A DNA stretch of 5,766 bases from Gammaproteobacteria bacterium (GTDB lineage: Bacteria; Pseudomonadota; Gammaproteobacteria; S012-40), in NCBI GenBank assembly GCA_015491615.1, contig WFVN01000066.1:1-5766 (forward strand), read 5' to 3'. The notes under the pieces were generated by a model. The model searched no databases. It was not told where the DNA came from and worked only from the letters and a program-made list of their open reading frames with translations. The translations under genes and the position numbers were made by a program. Shown here piece by piece: positions 1 to 5,766 of this stretch. Position 1 is the first letter of the stretch. The number at the start of each line of letters is the position of its first letter.

Positions 1-1
1 C

Positions 2-313
2 TTCAAGACCCTCCTCGCCCTGGGGCTGGTGGTGGCCCTGGTGGTGGTGTCCGCTTGGGCCCTGCGGCGCGTGCAGGGTCTAGTCCCGGGCAGCGCCGGG
101 CGTATCCGGGTGCTGGCGGCGGTGTCGGTGGGAGCGCGCGAGCGCTTGGTGGTGGTGGAGGTGGGGGGCGAGCAGCTCCTCATCGGCGTCGCCCCCGGAC
201 AGGTGCGCAAGGTGCACGTCCTCGCCGAACCCTTGGCGGTAGAGGGGACGCCGGCGCCGGAGGGGTTCGCCCGGCGCCTGCGCCAGGCCCTGGGGCGGGA
301 GGGTGAGCCATGA
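2..313 (+). CDS. fliO: Flagellar biosynthetic protein FliO, 3' part (5' end outside window)
   Basis: FliO is a small, single-pass inner-membrane protein that helps FliP assemble into the flagellar export gate and is not itself part of the finished gate. The frame is open from base 2, and 103 residues are visible before TGA. A hydrophobic segment rich in Leu and Val (about visible residues 4-20) is followed by an Arg-containing stretch (WALRRVQGL). Next comes the compact soluble domain typical of FliO, with the pattern IRVLAAVSVGARERLVVVEV and then QLLIGVAPGQV and VHVLAEPL. This pattern, plus the position directly before fliP, makes the identity firm although the sequence is weakly conserved across the family. 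The true start lies to the left; the first GTG inside the window (base 29) falls within the membrane segment and is unlikely to be the start. The stop overlaps the fliP ATG by 4 bases, which suggests translational coupling. Confidence 0.9.
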   Translation, partial: FKTLLALGLVVALVVVSAWALRRVQGLVPGSAGRIRVLAAVSVGARERLVVVEVGGEQLLIGVAPGQVRKVHVLAEPLAVEGTPAPEGFARRLRQALGREGEP

Positions 314-1047
314 CGCGCCTCGTGATCTTGCTCGCCGCCACCTTCCTGGCCGCCCCGGCGATGGCCCAGGACACCGGCATCCAGGCCCTCACGGTGACCA
401 CGCGGGGGGACGTGCAGACCTGGTCGGTGAGCCTGCAGATCCTCGCCATCATGACCGTCCTCACCCTGCTGCCGGCAGGGTTGATGATGCTCACCGCCTT
501 CACCCGTATCGTCATCGTCCTGGCCATTCTGCGCCAGGCCATCGGCCTCATGCAGGCCCCGTCGAGCCAGATCATCATCGGCCTGGCCCTGTTTCTGACC
601 TTGTTCATCATGGCGCCGGTGTTCGATCGCATCAAAGACGAGGCCATCCTCCCTTACCTGAACGAGCAGATCGAGATCGACCAGGCCTTCACCCGCGCCC
701 AGGCGCCGCTGCGTACTTTCATGCTCGGGCAGACGCGCGAGTCCGACATCGAGATGTTCGTCAAGATCGCCGGCGTCACCGACCTGGAGACTCCGGAGGA
801 CCTGCCCATGTCGGTGCTGGTGCCCGCCTTCATCACCTCCGAGCTGAAGACCGCCTTCCAGATCGGTTTTCTCATCTACGTGCCCTTCCTGGTCATCGAC
901 CTGGTGGTGGCATCGGTGCTCATGGCCATGGGCATGATGATGCTCTCTCCGATGATGATCTCCCTGCCCTTCAAGATCATGCTTTTCGTGCTGGTGGACG
1001 GGTGGACGCTCATCATGGGCACCCTCGCCTCCAGTTTCTACGTGTGA
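310..1047 (+). CDS. fliP: Flagellar export gate protein FliP
   Basis: FliP (245 aa, normal for the family) forms the pentameric core of the export gate in the inner membrane together with FliQ and FliR. The N-terminus looks like a cleavable signal peptide, with a hydrophobic stretch ending APAMA-QD and likely cleavage after residue 19; FliP is one of the few gate proteins known to be processed. Membrane segments lie at roughly 41-60, 86-105, 184-205 and 217-238. Strong family blocks are MLTAFTRIVIVLAILRQAIG (60-79), GLALFLTLFIMAPV (91-104), PAFITSELKTAFQIGF (172-187) and PFKIMLFVLVDGW (220-232). The ATG sits in the ATGA overlap with fliO and is preceded by GGAGG (298-302) at 7 bases, so the start is well supported. 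One oddity is that the conserved Asn of the P-S/P-N-Q loop is Ser86 here. fliQ follows after 7 bases. Confidence 0.98.
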   Translation: MTRLVILLAATFLAAPAMAQDTGIQALTVTTRGDVQTWSVSLQILAIMTVLTLLPAGLMMLTAFTRIVIVLAILRQAIGLMQAPSSQIIIGLALFLTLFIMAPVFDRIKDEAILPYLNEQIEIDQAFTRAQAPLRTFMLGQTRESDIEMFVKIAGVTDLETPEDLPMSVLVPAFITSELKTAFQIGFLIYVPFLVIDLVVASVLMAMGMMMLSPMMISLPFKIMLFVLVDGWTLIMGTLASSFYV

Positions 1048-1049
1048 GG
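1046..1049 (+). promoter_or_regulatory. Ribosome binding site of fliQ
   Basis: GAGG lies 5 bases before the GTG at 1055 and overlaps the fliP stop codon. It supports GTG as the real fliQ start, which also gives the usual MTPE N-terminus. Confidence 0.6.
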
Positions 1050-1054
1050 CGGCC

Positions 1055-1324
1055 GTGACCCCGGAACAGGTCCTGGACATCTTCCACCGCACCCTGGAAC
1101 TCATCGTCGTCTTGGTGAGCATCATCCTCCTGCCGGCCCTGGTGGTGGGTCTGGTGGTGAGCATGTTCCAGGCCGCCACCCAGATCAACGAGATGACCTT
1201 GAGCTTCATCCCCAAGCTGTTGGTCACCCTCGCCACCCTCATGATCGCCGGGCCGTACATGCTCGGCCTGTTGCTGGACTACCTGCGGCGGGTGTTCGAG
1301 GACATCCCCTTTCTCATCGGCTGA
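1055..1324 (+). CDS. fliQ: Flagellar export gate protein FliQ
   Basis: FliQ (89 aa, the standard length) is a small helical-hairpin membrane protein; several copies wrap the outside of the FliP-FliR core of the export gate. Two long hydrophobic helices are visible at about 13-37 and 52-77. Between them is the family signature FQAATQINEMTLSFIPK (38-54), where FQAATQI and the following Glu are nearly invariant. Translation starts at GTG, giving MTPEQVLDIF, a typical FliQ N-terminus, with GAGG just upstream. The gene lies 7 bases after fliP and 3 bases before fliR, so it is almost certainly co-translated with both. Nothing unusual is seen in the protein, and its identity is secure from sequence and position. 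Confidence 0.98.
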   Translation: MTPEQVLDIFHRTLELIVVLVSIILLPALVVGLVVSMFQAATQINEMTLSFIPKLLVTLATLMIAGPYMLGLLLDYLRRVFEDIPFLIG

Positions 1325-1327
1325 GCC

Positions 1328-2104
1328 ATGGCACCCGTCCCCCTCACTGCCGAGGCCATCAACGCCGTCATCGCCGGTTACTTCCTGCCCTTCGTGCGCA
1401 TCGGCGCCATGATCACCGCCGCGCCGGTGTTCTCGGCCATGTCCGTGCCCACCCGCGTGCGCCTGGTGTTCGCCCTCGCCCTCACCGCGGTGATCGCCCC
1501 CACGGTGGGGCCGGTGTCCGGTTTCGAGCCTTTCTCCCTCCGCGGCGTGGGGATGATCCTGGCGGAGCTGCTGGTGGGACTGGCCATGGGCTTCCTCCTC
1601 AATCTGGCCTTCGCCGCCTTCATCGTCGCCGGGCAGATCGTGGCCATGCAGATGGGGCTCGGTTTCGCCTCCATGATCGACCCCAGCAACGGCGCCCAGG
1701 CCCCGGTGCTGAGCATGTTCTACCTGCTCCTGGTGACCCTTCTGTTTTTTTCCATGGACGGTCACCACCTGCTCATCCTCCTGGTGCACGAGAGTTTCGC
1801 CCGCCTGCCCCCGGGTACGGGGCTGCTGACCGCCGATTATTGGCACGTGGCCCTGTGGGGCGCGGAGATGTTCGCCGGGGCGTTGCTGGTGGCCCTGCCG
1901 GCGGTGGTCGCCCTGCTCATGGTGAACGGCGCCCTGGGGGTGATGAGCCGCGCCGCCCCGCAACTCAACATCTTCGCCGTGGGGTTCATCCTCACCATCG
2001 TCGGGGGGTTCGTGGTGATGACTTTCACCTTGCCTTCCGTGCTCTGGCATCTGCGCGATCTGTTGCAGGCGGTGTTCGCCGCCATGGCCGCCCTGGGAGG
2101 GTGA
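1328..2104 (+). CDS. fliR: Flagellar export gate protein FliR
   Basis: FliR (258 aa, normal length) is the single-copy member of the FliP-FliQ-FliR gate core and structurally resembles a fused FliP-FliQ unit. About six hydrophobic segments can be seen, roughly at 12-32, 46-62, 75-100, 126-143, 176-198 and 214-236. Family blocks include the APVFSAMSVPTRVRL region (32-46), GQIVAMQMGLGFASMIDPSNG (102-122, read with short gaps allowed), and LGVMSRAAPQLNIFAVGF (203-220). The ATG lies 3 bases after the fliQ stop. Its upstream ribosome binding site is weak, so translation probably depends on coupling to fliQ. A run of seven T (1745-1751) encodes part of LLFFS and stands out in this GC-rich gene, but the frame is intact across it. 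flhB begins one base after the stop. Confidence 0.97.
   Translation: MAPVPLTAEAINAVIAGYFLPFVRIGAMITAAPVFSAMSVPTRVRLVFALALTAVIAPTVGPVSGFEPFSLRGVGMILAELLVGLAMGFLLNLAFAAFIVAGQIVAMQMGLGFASMIDPSNGAQAPVLSMFYLLLVTLLFFSMDGHHLLILLVHESFARLPPGTGLLTADYWHVALWGAEMFAGALLVALPAVVALLMVNGALGVMSRAAPQLNIFAVGFILTIVGGFVVMTFTLPSVLWHLRDLLQAVFAAMAALGG
2095..2100 (+). promoter_or_regulatory. Ribosome binding site of flhB
   Basis: GGGAGG lies inside the last codons of fliR, 5 bases before the GTG at 2106. It fixes that GTG as the flhB start, and the resulting charged N-terminus (MAENENGQEKTEDPTQKRLE) matches the family. Confidence 0.75.
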
Positions 2105-2105
2105 C

Positions 2106-3233
2106 GTGGCGGAGAACGAGAATGGCCAGGAGAAGACCGAGGATCCGACCCAGAAGCGCCTGGAGGATGCGCGCAAAAAGGGCCAGACGGCCCGCTCTCG
2201 GGAGCTCGCTACCCTCATCGTCACCCTCCTCTCCGCTATCGCCTTGTTGGTTCTCGGGCCGTGGATGAACGCGCGCCTGCTGGACGACTTCGGCGCCGGT
2301 CTGGCCCTGTCGCGGGAGTTGGTCTTCGATCCGCAGGCGGCGGTGGGTTTCTTTCTCGATACCCTGGTGCACGCCGTCCTCACCATCACTCCCTTGTTGG
2401 GGGCGCTGGTGGTGGCAGCGGTGATCGGCAACCTCCTGGTGGGCGGGTGGAATTTTTCTTGGCAGGCCCTGCAGCCCAAATGGGAGAAGATAGACCCCAT
2501 CAAAGGCACGAAGCGGATCTTCGCCGTACGCGGCCTTGTCGAGCTGATCAAGGCGCTCCTCAAGGTGGTGCTGGTGGCGGGGGCGGCGGCGGCCCTCATC
2601 TATTTGTGGCGCGGCGACATCCTCGCCCTCGGCTTGGCGGACCTGCGCGTGGCCCTGGCGGAGGCGGGCGAATTGCTGGCGTGGTTCTTCATCTTCGCCG
2701 CCGGTGCTCTCATCGTCGTCGCCGCCATCGACGTGCCTTACCAGATATGGGAACACCGCCGGCAATTGCGCATGACCCACCAGGAAGTCAAGGAGGAACG
2801 CAAGCAGACCGAGGGCAGCCCGGAGGTGAAAACGCGCATCCGCCAGGTGCAGATGGCGATGGCCCAGAAGCGCATGATGGCGGAGGTGCCCAAGGCGGAC
2901 GTGGTCATCACCAACCCCACCCACTTCGCCGTCGCCCTGCGTTACGACCAGGACACCATGGACGCCCCGCGGGTGGTGGCCAAGGGCCAGGATGAGCTGG
3001 CCGCACGCATCCGCGAGATCGCCCGCGAGCACGGCGTGCCCCTGCTCGCCTCTCCGCCCCTGGCACGCGCCTTGTATTTCAGTACCCGCGTCGACCAAGA
3101 GATCCCCCCGGGGCTCTATGAGGCGGTGGCGCGGGTATTGGCCTACCTCTACCGAGTCGAGGCCGAGCAGGGCGGGAAGCCCAAGGATCTTCGTCTGGAC
3201 GACGTCCCCATTCCGCCGGAATTTCGACGCTGA
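2106..3233 (+). CDS. flhB: Flagellar export switch protein FlhB
   Basis: FlhB (375 aa, normal length) is the export-apparatus protein that switches secretion from rod/hook to filament subunits when the hook reaches its length. The start is GTG with a good ribosome binding site. The charged N-terminal stretch (EKTEDPTQKRLEDARKKGQ) precedes four membrane segments at about 33-52, 83-112, 145-167 and 186-210. A soluble C-terminal domain follows the basic linker around 217-262. The autocleavage motif NPTH is present at residues 270-273 (bases 2913-2924). Cleavage between Asn270 and Pro271 would release a C-terminal piece of 105 residues, as in Salmonella FlhB (Asn269). The PLARALY block (318-324) and the PIPPEFRR end are typical of gammaproteobacterial FlhB. 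A sigma-54-like sequence overlaps the codons for the PLARALY block. The stop is followed by a 54-base spacer before flhA. Confidence 0.98.
   Translation: MAENENGQEKTEDPTQKRLEDARKKGQTARSRELATLIVTLLSAIALLVLGPWMNARLLDDFGAGLALSRELVFDPQAAVGFFLDTLVHAVLTITPLLGALVVAAVIGNLLVGGWNFSWQALQPKWEKIDPIKGTKRIFAVRGLVELIKALLKVVLVAGAAAALIYLWRGDILALGLADLRVALAEAGELLAWFFIFAAGALIVVAAIDVPYQIWEHRRQLRMTHQEVKEERKQTEGSPEVKTRIRQVQMAMAQKRMMAEVPKADVVITNPTHFAVALRYDQDTMDAPRVVAKGQDELAARIREIAREHGVPLLASPPLARALYFSTRVDQEIPPGLYEAVARVLAYLYRVEAEQGGKPKDLRLDDVPIPPEFRR
3061..3076 (+). promoter_or_regulatory. Sigma-54-like -24/-12 sequence inside flhB, upstream of flhA
   Basis: The bases TGGCACG-N4-TTGTA match 11 of the 12 defined positions of the sigma-54 consensus (TGGCACG-N4-TTGC then A or T) with exact spacing. 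The single mismatch is T for C at -12, which is normally well conserved. A start would fall near base 3087, about 200 bases before the flhA ATG. Flagellar flhA and flhF are known sigma-54/FleQ targets in Pseudomonas. However, the same bases encode the conserved FlhB peptide LARALY, so the match could be a by-product of protein conservation. This is an inference from sequence only. Confidence 0.25.
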
Positions 3234-3239
3234 CCGTGA

Positions 3240-3255
3240 CCGCCGGCGACGGCGG
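3240..3255 (+). repeat. Perfect inverted repeat with GCGA loop in the flhB-flhA spacer
   Basis: CCGCCG, GCGA, CGGCGG forms a six-pair stem of only G-C pairs, closed by a GCGA tetraloop of the stable GNRA class. It begins 6 bases after the flhB stop and ends 21 bases before the flhA ribosome binding site. No run of T follows, so it is not a standard intrinsic terminator. It could protect the upstream mRNA end, pause or partly stop transcription, or have no role; the sequence does not decide between these. Confidence 0.55.
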
Positions 3256-3276
3256 GCAGCGATCCATCCCCCCAGC

Positions 3277-3281
3277 AGGAG
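3277..3281 (+). promoter_or_regulatory. Ribosome binding site of flhA
   Basis: AGGAG sits 6 bases before the ATG at 3288. Upstream in the same frame there is a TGA at 3237-3239 and no other start codon between, so this site and ATG define the flhA start. Confidence 0.85.
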
Positions 3282-3287
3282 TCGTCC

Positions 3288-5399
3288 ATGGCCGAGTTGC
3301 GCGTTCCCCTGAACCAGTATGCCGAGCAGTTCAAGGAGACGCTGCGCAACGGTGGCCTGGGGGCGCCCGTGCTGCTTCTGGCGGTGCTGGCGATGGTCAT
3401 CCTGCCCCTGCCGCCTTTCCTCCTGGATCTTTTCTTCACCTTCAACATCGCCATCTCCCTGGTGGTGCTGCTGGCCTGTGTGTATGTGCAGCGACCGTTG
3501 GACTTCTCCGTCTTTCCCACCGTGTTGTTGCTGGCCACCTTGTTGCGCCTGGCCCTCAATATCGCCTCCACCCGCGTGGTGCTGTTGGAGGGTCACACCG
3601 GCGCCGATGCCGCCGGCAAGGTCATCGAGGCCTTCGGAGCGTTCGTCGTCGGCGGCAATTACGCGGTGGGCCTGGTGGTGTTCGCCATCCTGGTGATCAT
3701 CAATTTCGTGGTGGTGACCAAGGGCGCCGGGCGCGTCTCCGAGGTCTCCGCCCGCTTCACCCTGGATTCCATGCCCGGCAAGCAGATGGCCATCGACGCC
3801 GATCTCAACGCCGGCCTCATCACCCAGGAAGAAGCCCAGGCACGGCGCGAGGAGATCGTTCGGGAGGCGGATTTCTACGGCGCCATGGATGGCGCCAGCA
3901 AATTCGTGCGCGGCGACGCCATCGCTGGGGTGCTCATCCTGCTCATCAACATCGTCGGCGGTCTCAGCATCGGTATCGCTCAACACGGCCTGCCCTTCTC
4001 CGAGGCGATGCAGAACTACACCCTCCTCACCATCGGCGATGGTCTGGCGGCGCAGATTCCGTCCCTGCTGCTGTCTACCGCCACCGCCATCATCGTCACC
4101 CGTGTCTCCTCGGAACAGAACATGGGCCAGCAGTTCGCCGCCCAGGTGTTCGAGAACCCGCGCAGTCTGGCCGTCGCCGGCGGCGTGTTGGCCGCCATCG
4201 GTTTCATCCCGGGGATGCCCAACCTGGCCTTCCTGTCCCTGGCCGCGGTCGCTTTCGCCGGCGCTTGGTGGATCGCTAAGCGTCGCCGGCGGGCGGCGGA
4301 GAAGCCAGCACAAGCTCCCGCACCGGCCACCCCACCAAGTGCCCTGGAACCCTCCTGGGACGACGTAGTGCCGGTGGATCTCATCGGCCTGGAGGTGGGT
4401 TACCGCCTCATCCCCCTGGTGGACGTGAACCAGGGCGGCGAGCTCATGGCGCGCATCAAGGGGGTGCGCAAGAAGCTTTCCCAGGAGTTGGGTTTCCTGA
4501 TTCCTTCGGTGCACATCCGCGACAATTTGGATCTCGCCCCCACCGCCTACCGCATCACCCTGCACGGGGTGGTGGTGGGCGAACACGAGGTCCACCCGGA
4601 CAAGGAACTGGCCATCAATCCGGGGCACGTCTTCGGCCCCCTGAAGGGCATCCCCACCCGCGACCCGGCCTTCGGCCTGGAGGCGGTGTGGATTGACCCC
4701 GGCCAGCGCCAGCACGCCCAGTCCCTGGGCTACACGGTGGTCGATCCCAGCACCGTCTTGGCCACCCACCTGTCGCAGATCCTCCAGCGCCACGCGCACG
4801 AGCTCCTCGGCCGCGAGGAGGTGCAGCAGCTCCTGGACAACCTGGGGCAGCGCTACCCCAAGCTGGTGGAGGACCTGGTCCCCGACACCGTCTCCCTGGG
4901 CACCCTGGTGAAGGTCCTCCAGGGCTTGTTGGCCGAGGGCATCCCCATCACCGACCTGCGCACCATCATGGAGGCCGTCGCCGACGGCGCCGGCCAAGGG
5001 CGTGCCAACGATCCCCAGGCCCTGGTGGCGAAGGTGCGCGAGGCCCTGGGGCGGGCCATCGTCCAGCGCATCAACGGCACCGAGGCGGAGCTGGACGTCA
5101 TTACCCTCGACCCGTCCCTGGAACAACTGTTGCAGCAGAGCGTGGGCAATGGCGCCGACGCCGGCACCGGCCTCGAACCGGGCCTGGCCGAGCGTATCCA
5201 CCAGGCGTTGCAGGACGCCGCCCAGCGCCAGGAGATGGCCGGCAAGCCCGCGGTTCTCCTGGTGAGTCCCGATCTGCGAACGGTCCTCGCCCGTTTCGTG
5301 CGCAAGACCATCCCAGGGCTCAACGTCCTGGCCTACACGGAAGTCCCGGAAGACAAGCAGATCAAGGTGATCTCGGTCATCGGTCAGGGCAACGCCTGA
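3288..5399 (+). CDS. flhA: Flagellar export gate protein FlhA
   Basis: FlhA (703 aa, normal for the family) forms a nonameric ring beneath the export gate. It uses the proton gradient and docks chaperone-substrate complexes. The N-terminal half (about 22-330) is membrane-embedded with several hydrophobic segments. It carries the FHIPEP family signature around NIASTRVVLLEGHTGADAAG (91-110) and the conserved cytoplasmic loop with RFTLDSMPGKQMAIDADLNA (156-175). Charged residues needed in Salmonella FlhA (Arg94, Lys203, Asp208) appear to correspond to Arg96, Lys205 and Asp210 here. A basic, Pro/Ala-rich linker (about 331-356) joins the soluble domain (about 360-695), which includes DPSTVLATHL (486-495) and DLRTIMEAVAD (556-566). 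The linker codons at 4305-4340 are unusually A/T-ending. ATG is the first possible start after an in-frame TGA. The gene is flanked by hairpin-bearing spacers of 54 and 59 bases, unlike the tight junctions upstream. Confidence 0.98.
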   Translation: MAELRVPLNQYAEQFKETLRNGGLGAPVLLLAVLAMVILPLPPFLLDLFFTFNIAISLVVLLACVYVQRPLDFSVFPTVLLLATLLRLALNIASTRVVLLEGHTGADAAGKVIEAFGAFVVGGNYAVGLVVFAILVIINFVVVTKGAGRVSEVSARFTLDSMPGKQMAIDADLNAGLITQEEAQARREEIVREADFYGAMDGASKFVRGDAIAGVLILLINIVGGLSIGIAQHGLPFSEAMQNYTLLTIGDGLAAQIPSLLLSTATAIIVTRVSSEQNMGQQFAAQVFENPRSLAVAGGVLAAIGFIPGMPNLAFLSLAAVAFAGAWWIAKRRRRAAEKPAQAPAPATPPSALEPSWDDVVPVDLIGLEVGYRLIPLVDVNQGGELMARIKGVRKKLSQELGFLIPSVHIRDNLDLAPTAYRITLHGVVVGEHEVHPDKELAINPGHVFGPLKGIPTRDPAFGLEAVWIDPGQRQHAQSLGYTVVDPSTVLATHLSQILQRHAHELLGREEVQQLLDNLGQRYPKLVEDLVPDTVSLGTLVKVLQGLLAEGIPITDLRTIMEAVADGAGQGRANDPQALVAKVREALGRAIVQRINGTEAELDVITLDPSLEQLLQQSVGNGADAGTGLEPGLAERIHQALQDAAQRQEMAGKPAVLLVSPDLRTVLARFVRKTIPGLNVLAYTEVPEDKQIKVISVIGQGNA

Positions 5400-5400
5400 C

Positions 5401-5436
5401 CCGGCTGGCCCGACGTCGCTCCTCGTCGCGCGCCGG
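5401..5436 (+). repeat. Imperfect GC-rich inverted repeat in the flhA-flhF spacer
   Basis: CCGGC (5401-5405) can pair with GCCGG (5432-5436), and inside it CGACG (5411-5415) with CGTCG (5424-5428). This leaves an uneven internal loop and an 8-base end loop. No T run follows, so it is not a clear intrinsic terminator. In DNA this rich in G and C, such pairing can arise by chance, so support is modest. Confidence 0.3.
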
Positions 5437-5447
5437 CCCACAATACG

Positions 5448-5452
5448 AGAGG
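5448..5452 (+). promoter_or_regulatory. Ribosome binding site of flhF
   Basis: AGAGG lies 6 bases before the ATG at 5459. A TAG stop (5456-5458) directly precedes that ATG in frame, so translation cannot begin further upstream. Confidence 0.7.
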
Positions 5453-5458
5453 CCCTAG

Positions 5459-5766
5459 ATGAAGATCAGACGCTTCACCGCCCCCGACATGCGCCAGGCC
5501 ATCACCCGCGTCCGGGACGAGCTGGGGCCGGAGGCGGTCATCCTCTCCAACCGCAAGGTGGACGGCGAAGTAGAGATCGTCGCCGCCGTCGATTACGACG
5601 AGGGTCTCCTCGAGAACACCCCGGCGCCCGACCGGGAACGGCCCGCCGTCGAACCCGAGACGCTTCCCGAGGCGCCCCCGCCAGCCCCGTCCGAGGCCCC
5701 CCGGGTCGAAGACGACACGGGCGACTCCGACGGGCAGGACCCGCCCTGGGCGCGCCGTTCGCGTCC
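5459..5766 (+). CDS. flhF: Flagellar polar placement GTPase FlhF, 5' part (3' end outside window)
   Basis: FlhF is an SRP-type GTPase that marks the cell pole where the flagellum is built and, with FlhG/FleN, controls flagellar number. The visible 102 codons start with MKIRRFTAPDMRQAITRVRD and continue with ELGPEAVILSNRKVDGEVEI. This is the well-conserved N-terminal start of FlhF; compare the usual pattern DMRQA...VRDELG.DA.ILS. From about residue 46 the chain turns acidic and Pro/Glu-rich (for example EAPPPAPSEAP), as expected for the poorly conserved, probably disordered B region. The N and G domains with the GTP-binding motifs lie beyond the right edge and cannot be judged. The frame is open to the end of the window. 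Its position after flhA matches the polar-flagellum gene order, where flhG/fleN and fliA would be expected next. Confidence 0.95.
   Translation, partial: MKIRRFTAPDMRQAITRVRDELGPEAVILSNRKVDGEVEIVAAVDYDEGLLENTPAPDRERPAVEPETLPEAPPPAPSEAPRVEDDTGDSDGQDPPWARRSR

Noticed and set aside
303..1058. Plus-strand open frame of 251 codons overlapping fliP
   Set aside because: Frame shadow rich in His, Arg, Pro and Asp; fliP in the correct frame is unmistakable.
1013..2599. Minus-strand open frame of 528 codons opposite fliQ, fliR and early flhB
   Set aside because: Same cause: an antisense shadow of GC-rich conserved genes with a biased His/Gly/Gln composition and no family resemblance.
2662..2677. AGGCGGG-N4-TTGCT inside flhB as a sigma-54 promoter
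   Set aside because: Only 9 of 12 positions match, a level expected several times by chance in this window, and it lies far from any gene start.
3234..3287. Intrinsic terminator between flhB and flhA
   Set aside because: The stem is strong, but no T run follows and co-directional flagellar genes continue directly after it.
3236..4279. Plus-strand open frame of 347 codons starting with GTG 2 bases after the flhB stop
   Set aside because: It overlaps the start of flhA in another frame and translates to Arg/Gly/His-rich sequence. flhA in its own frame has clear family motifs and a good ribosome binding site.
5406..5420. TGGCCCG...GCT in the flhA-flhF spacer as a sigma-54 promoter for flhF
   Set aside because: The GG and GC elements are separated by 9 rather than 10 bases, and sigma-54 promoters tolerate spacing changes poorly.
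2025..5441. Very long open frame of 1138 codons on the minus strand, covering flhB and flhA
   Set aside because: It lies opposite well-conserved genes with strong G/C third-position bias, which removes stop codons from the antisense frame. Its translation is low-complexity, rich in His, Gln, Gly and Asp, with no recognisable domain.

Overview
This window is a stretch of a chromosomal flagellar gene cluster, read entirely on the + strand in the order fliO (3' part), fliP, fliQ, fliR, flhB, flhA, flhF (5' part). The DNA is strongly GC-rich, and codon third positions are almost all G or C. The unbroken order fliOPQR-flhB-flhA-flhF is the one seen in polarly flagellated gammaproteobacteria such as Pseudomonas and Vibrio. 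The FliP and FliQ sequences read as Pseudomonas-like. I infer a GC-rich, motile gammaproteobacterium with polar flagella, but I cannot name a genus.

Layout: fliO enters from the left edge and overlaps fliP by 4 bases (ATGA). The fliP-fliQ, fliQ-fliR and fliR-flhB junctions are only 7, 3 and 1 bases long, so this block looks like one translationally coupled transcript. The spacing then loosens, with 54 bases before flhA and 59 bases before flhF. Each of these two spacers holds a GC-rich inverted repeat and a clear ribosome binding site. flhF runs off the right edge after about 102 codons, before its GTPase domain. No stretch over 300 bases lacks a gene.

Function: FliP, FliQ, FliR and FlhB form the membrane core of the flagellar type III export gate, FliO helps FliP assemble, and FlhA is the large gate subunit that docks substrates and chaperones. 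FlhB switches substrate specificity after self-cleavage at its NPTH motif, which is present here. FlhF is the SRP-like GTPase that sets the polar position of the flagellum. All genes look intact at normal family lengths apart from the two cut by the window edges.

I see no mobile element, CRISPR array, RNA gene or unknown cassette, and I do not think the window holds a new system. The points most worth a second look are small: a sigma-54-like -24/-12 sequence inside the end of flhB, a perfect six-pair hairpin with a GCGA loop between flhB and flhA, and a short run of atypical A/T-ending codons in the FlhA linker.
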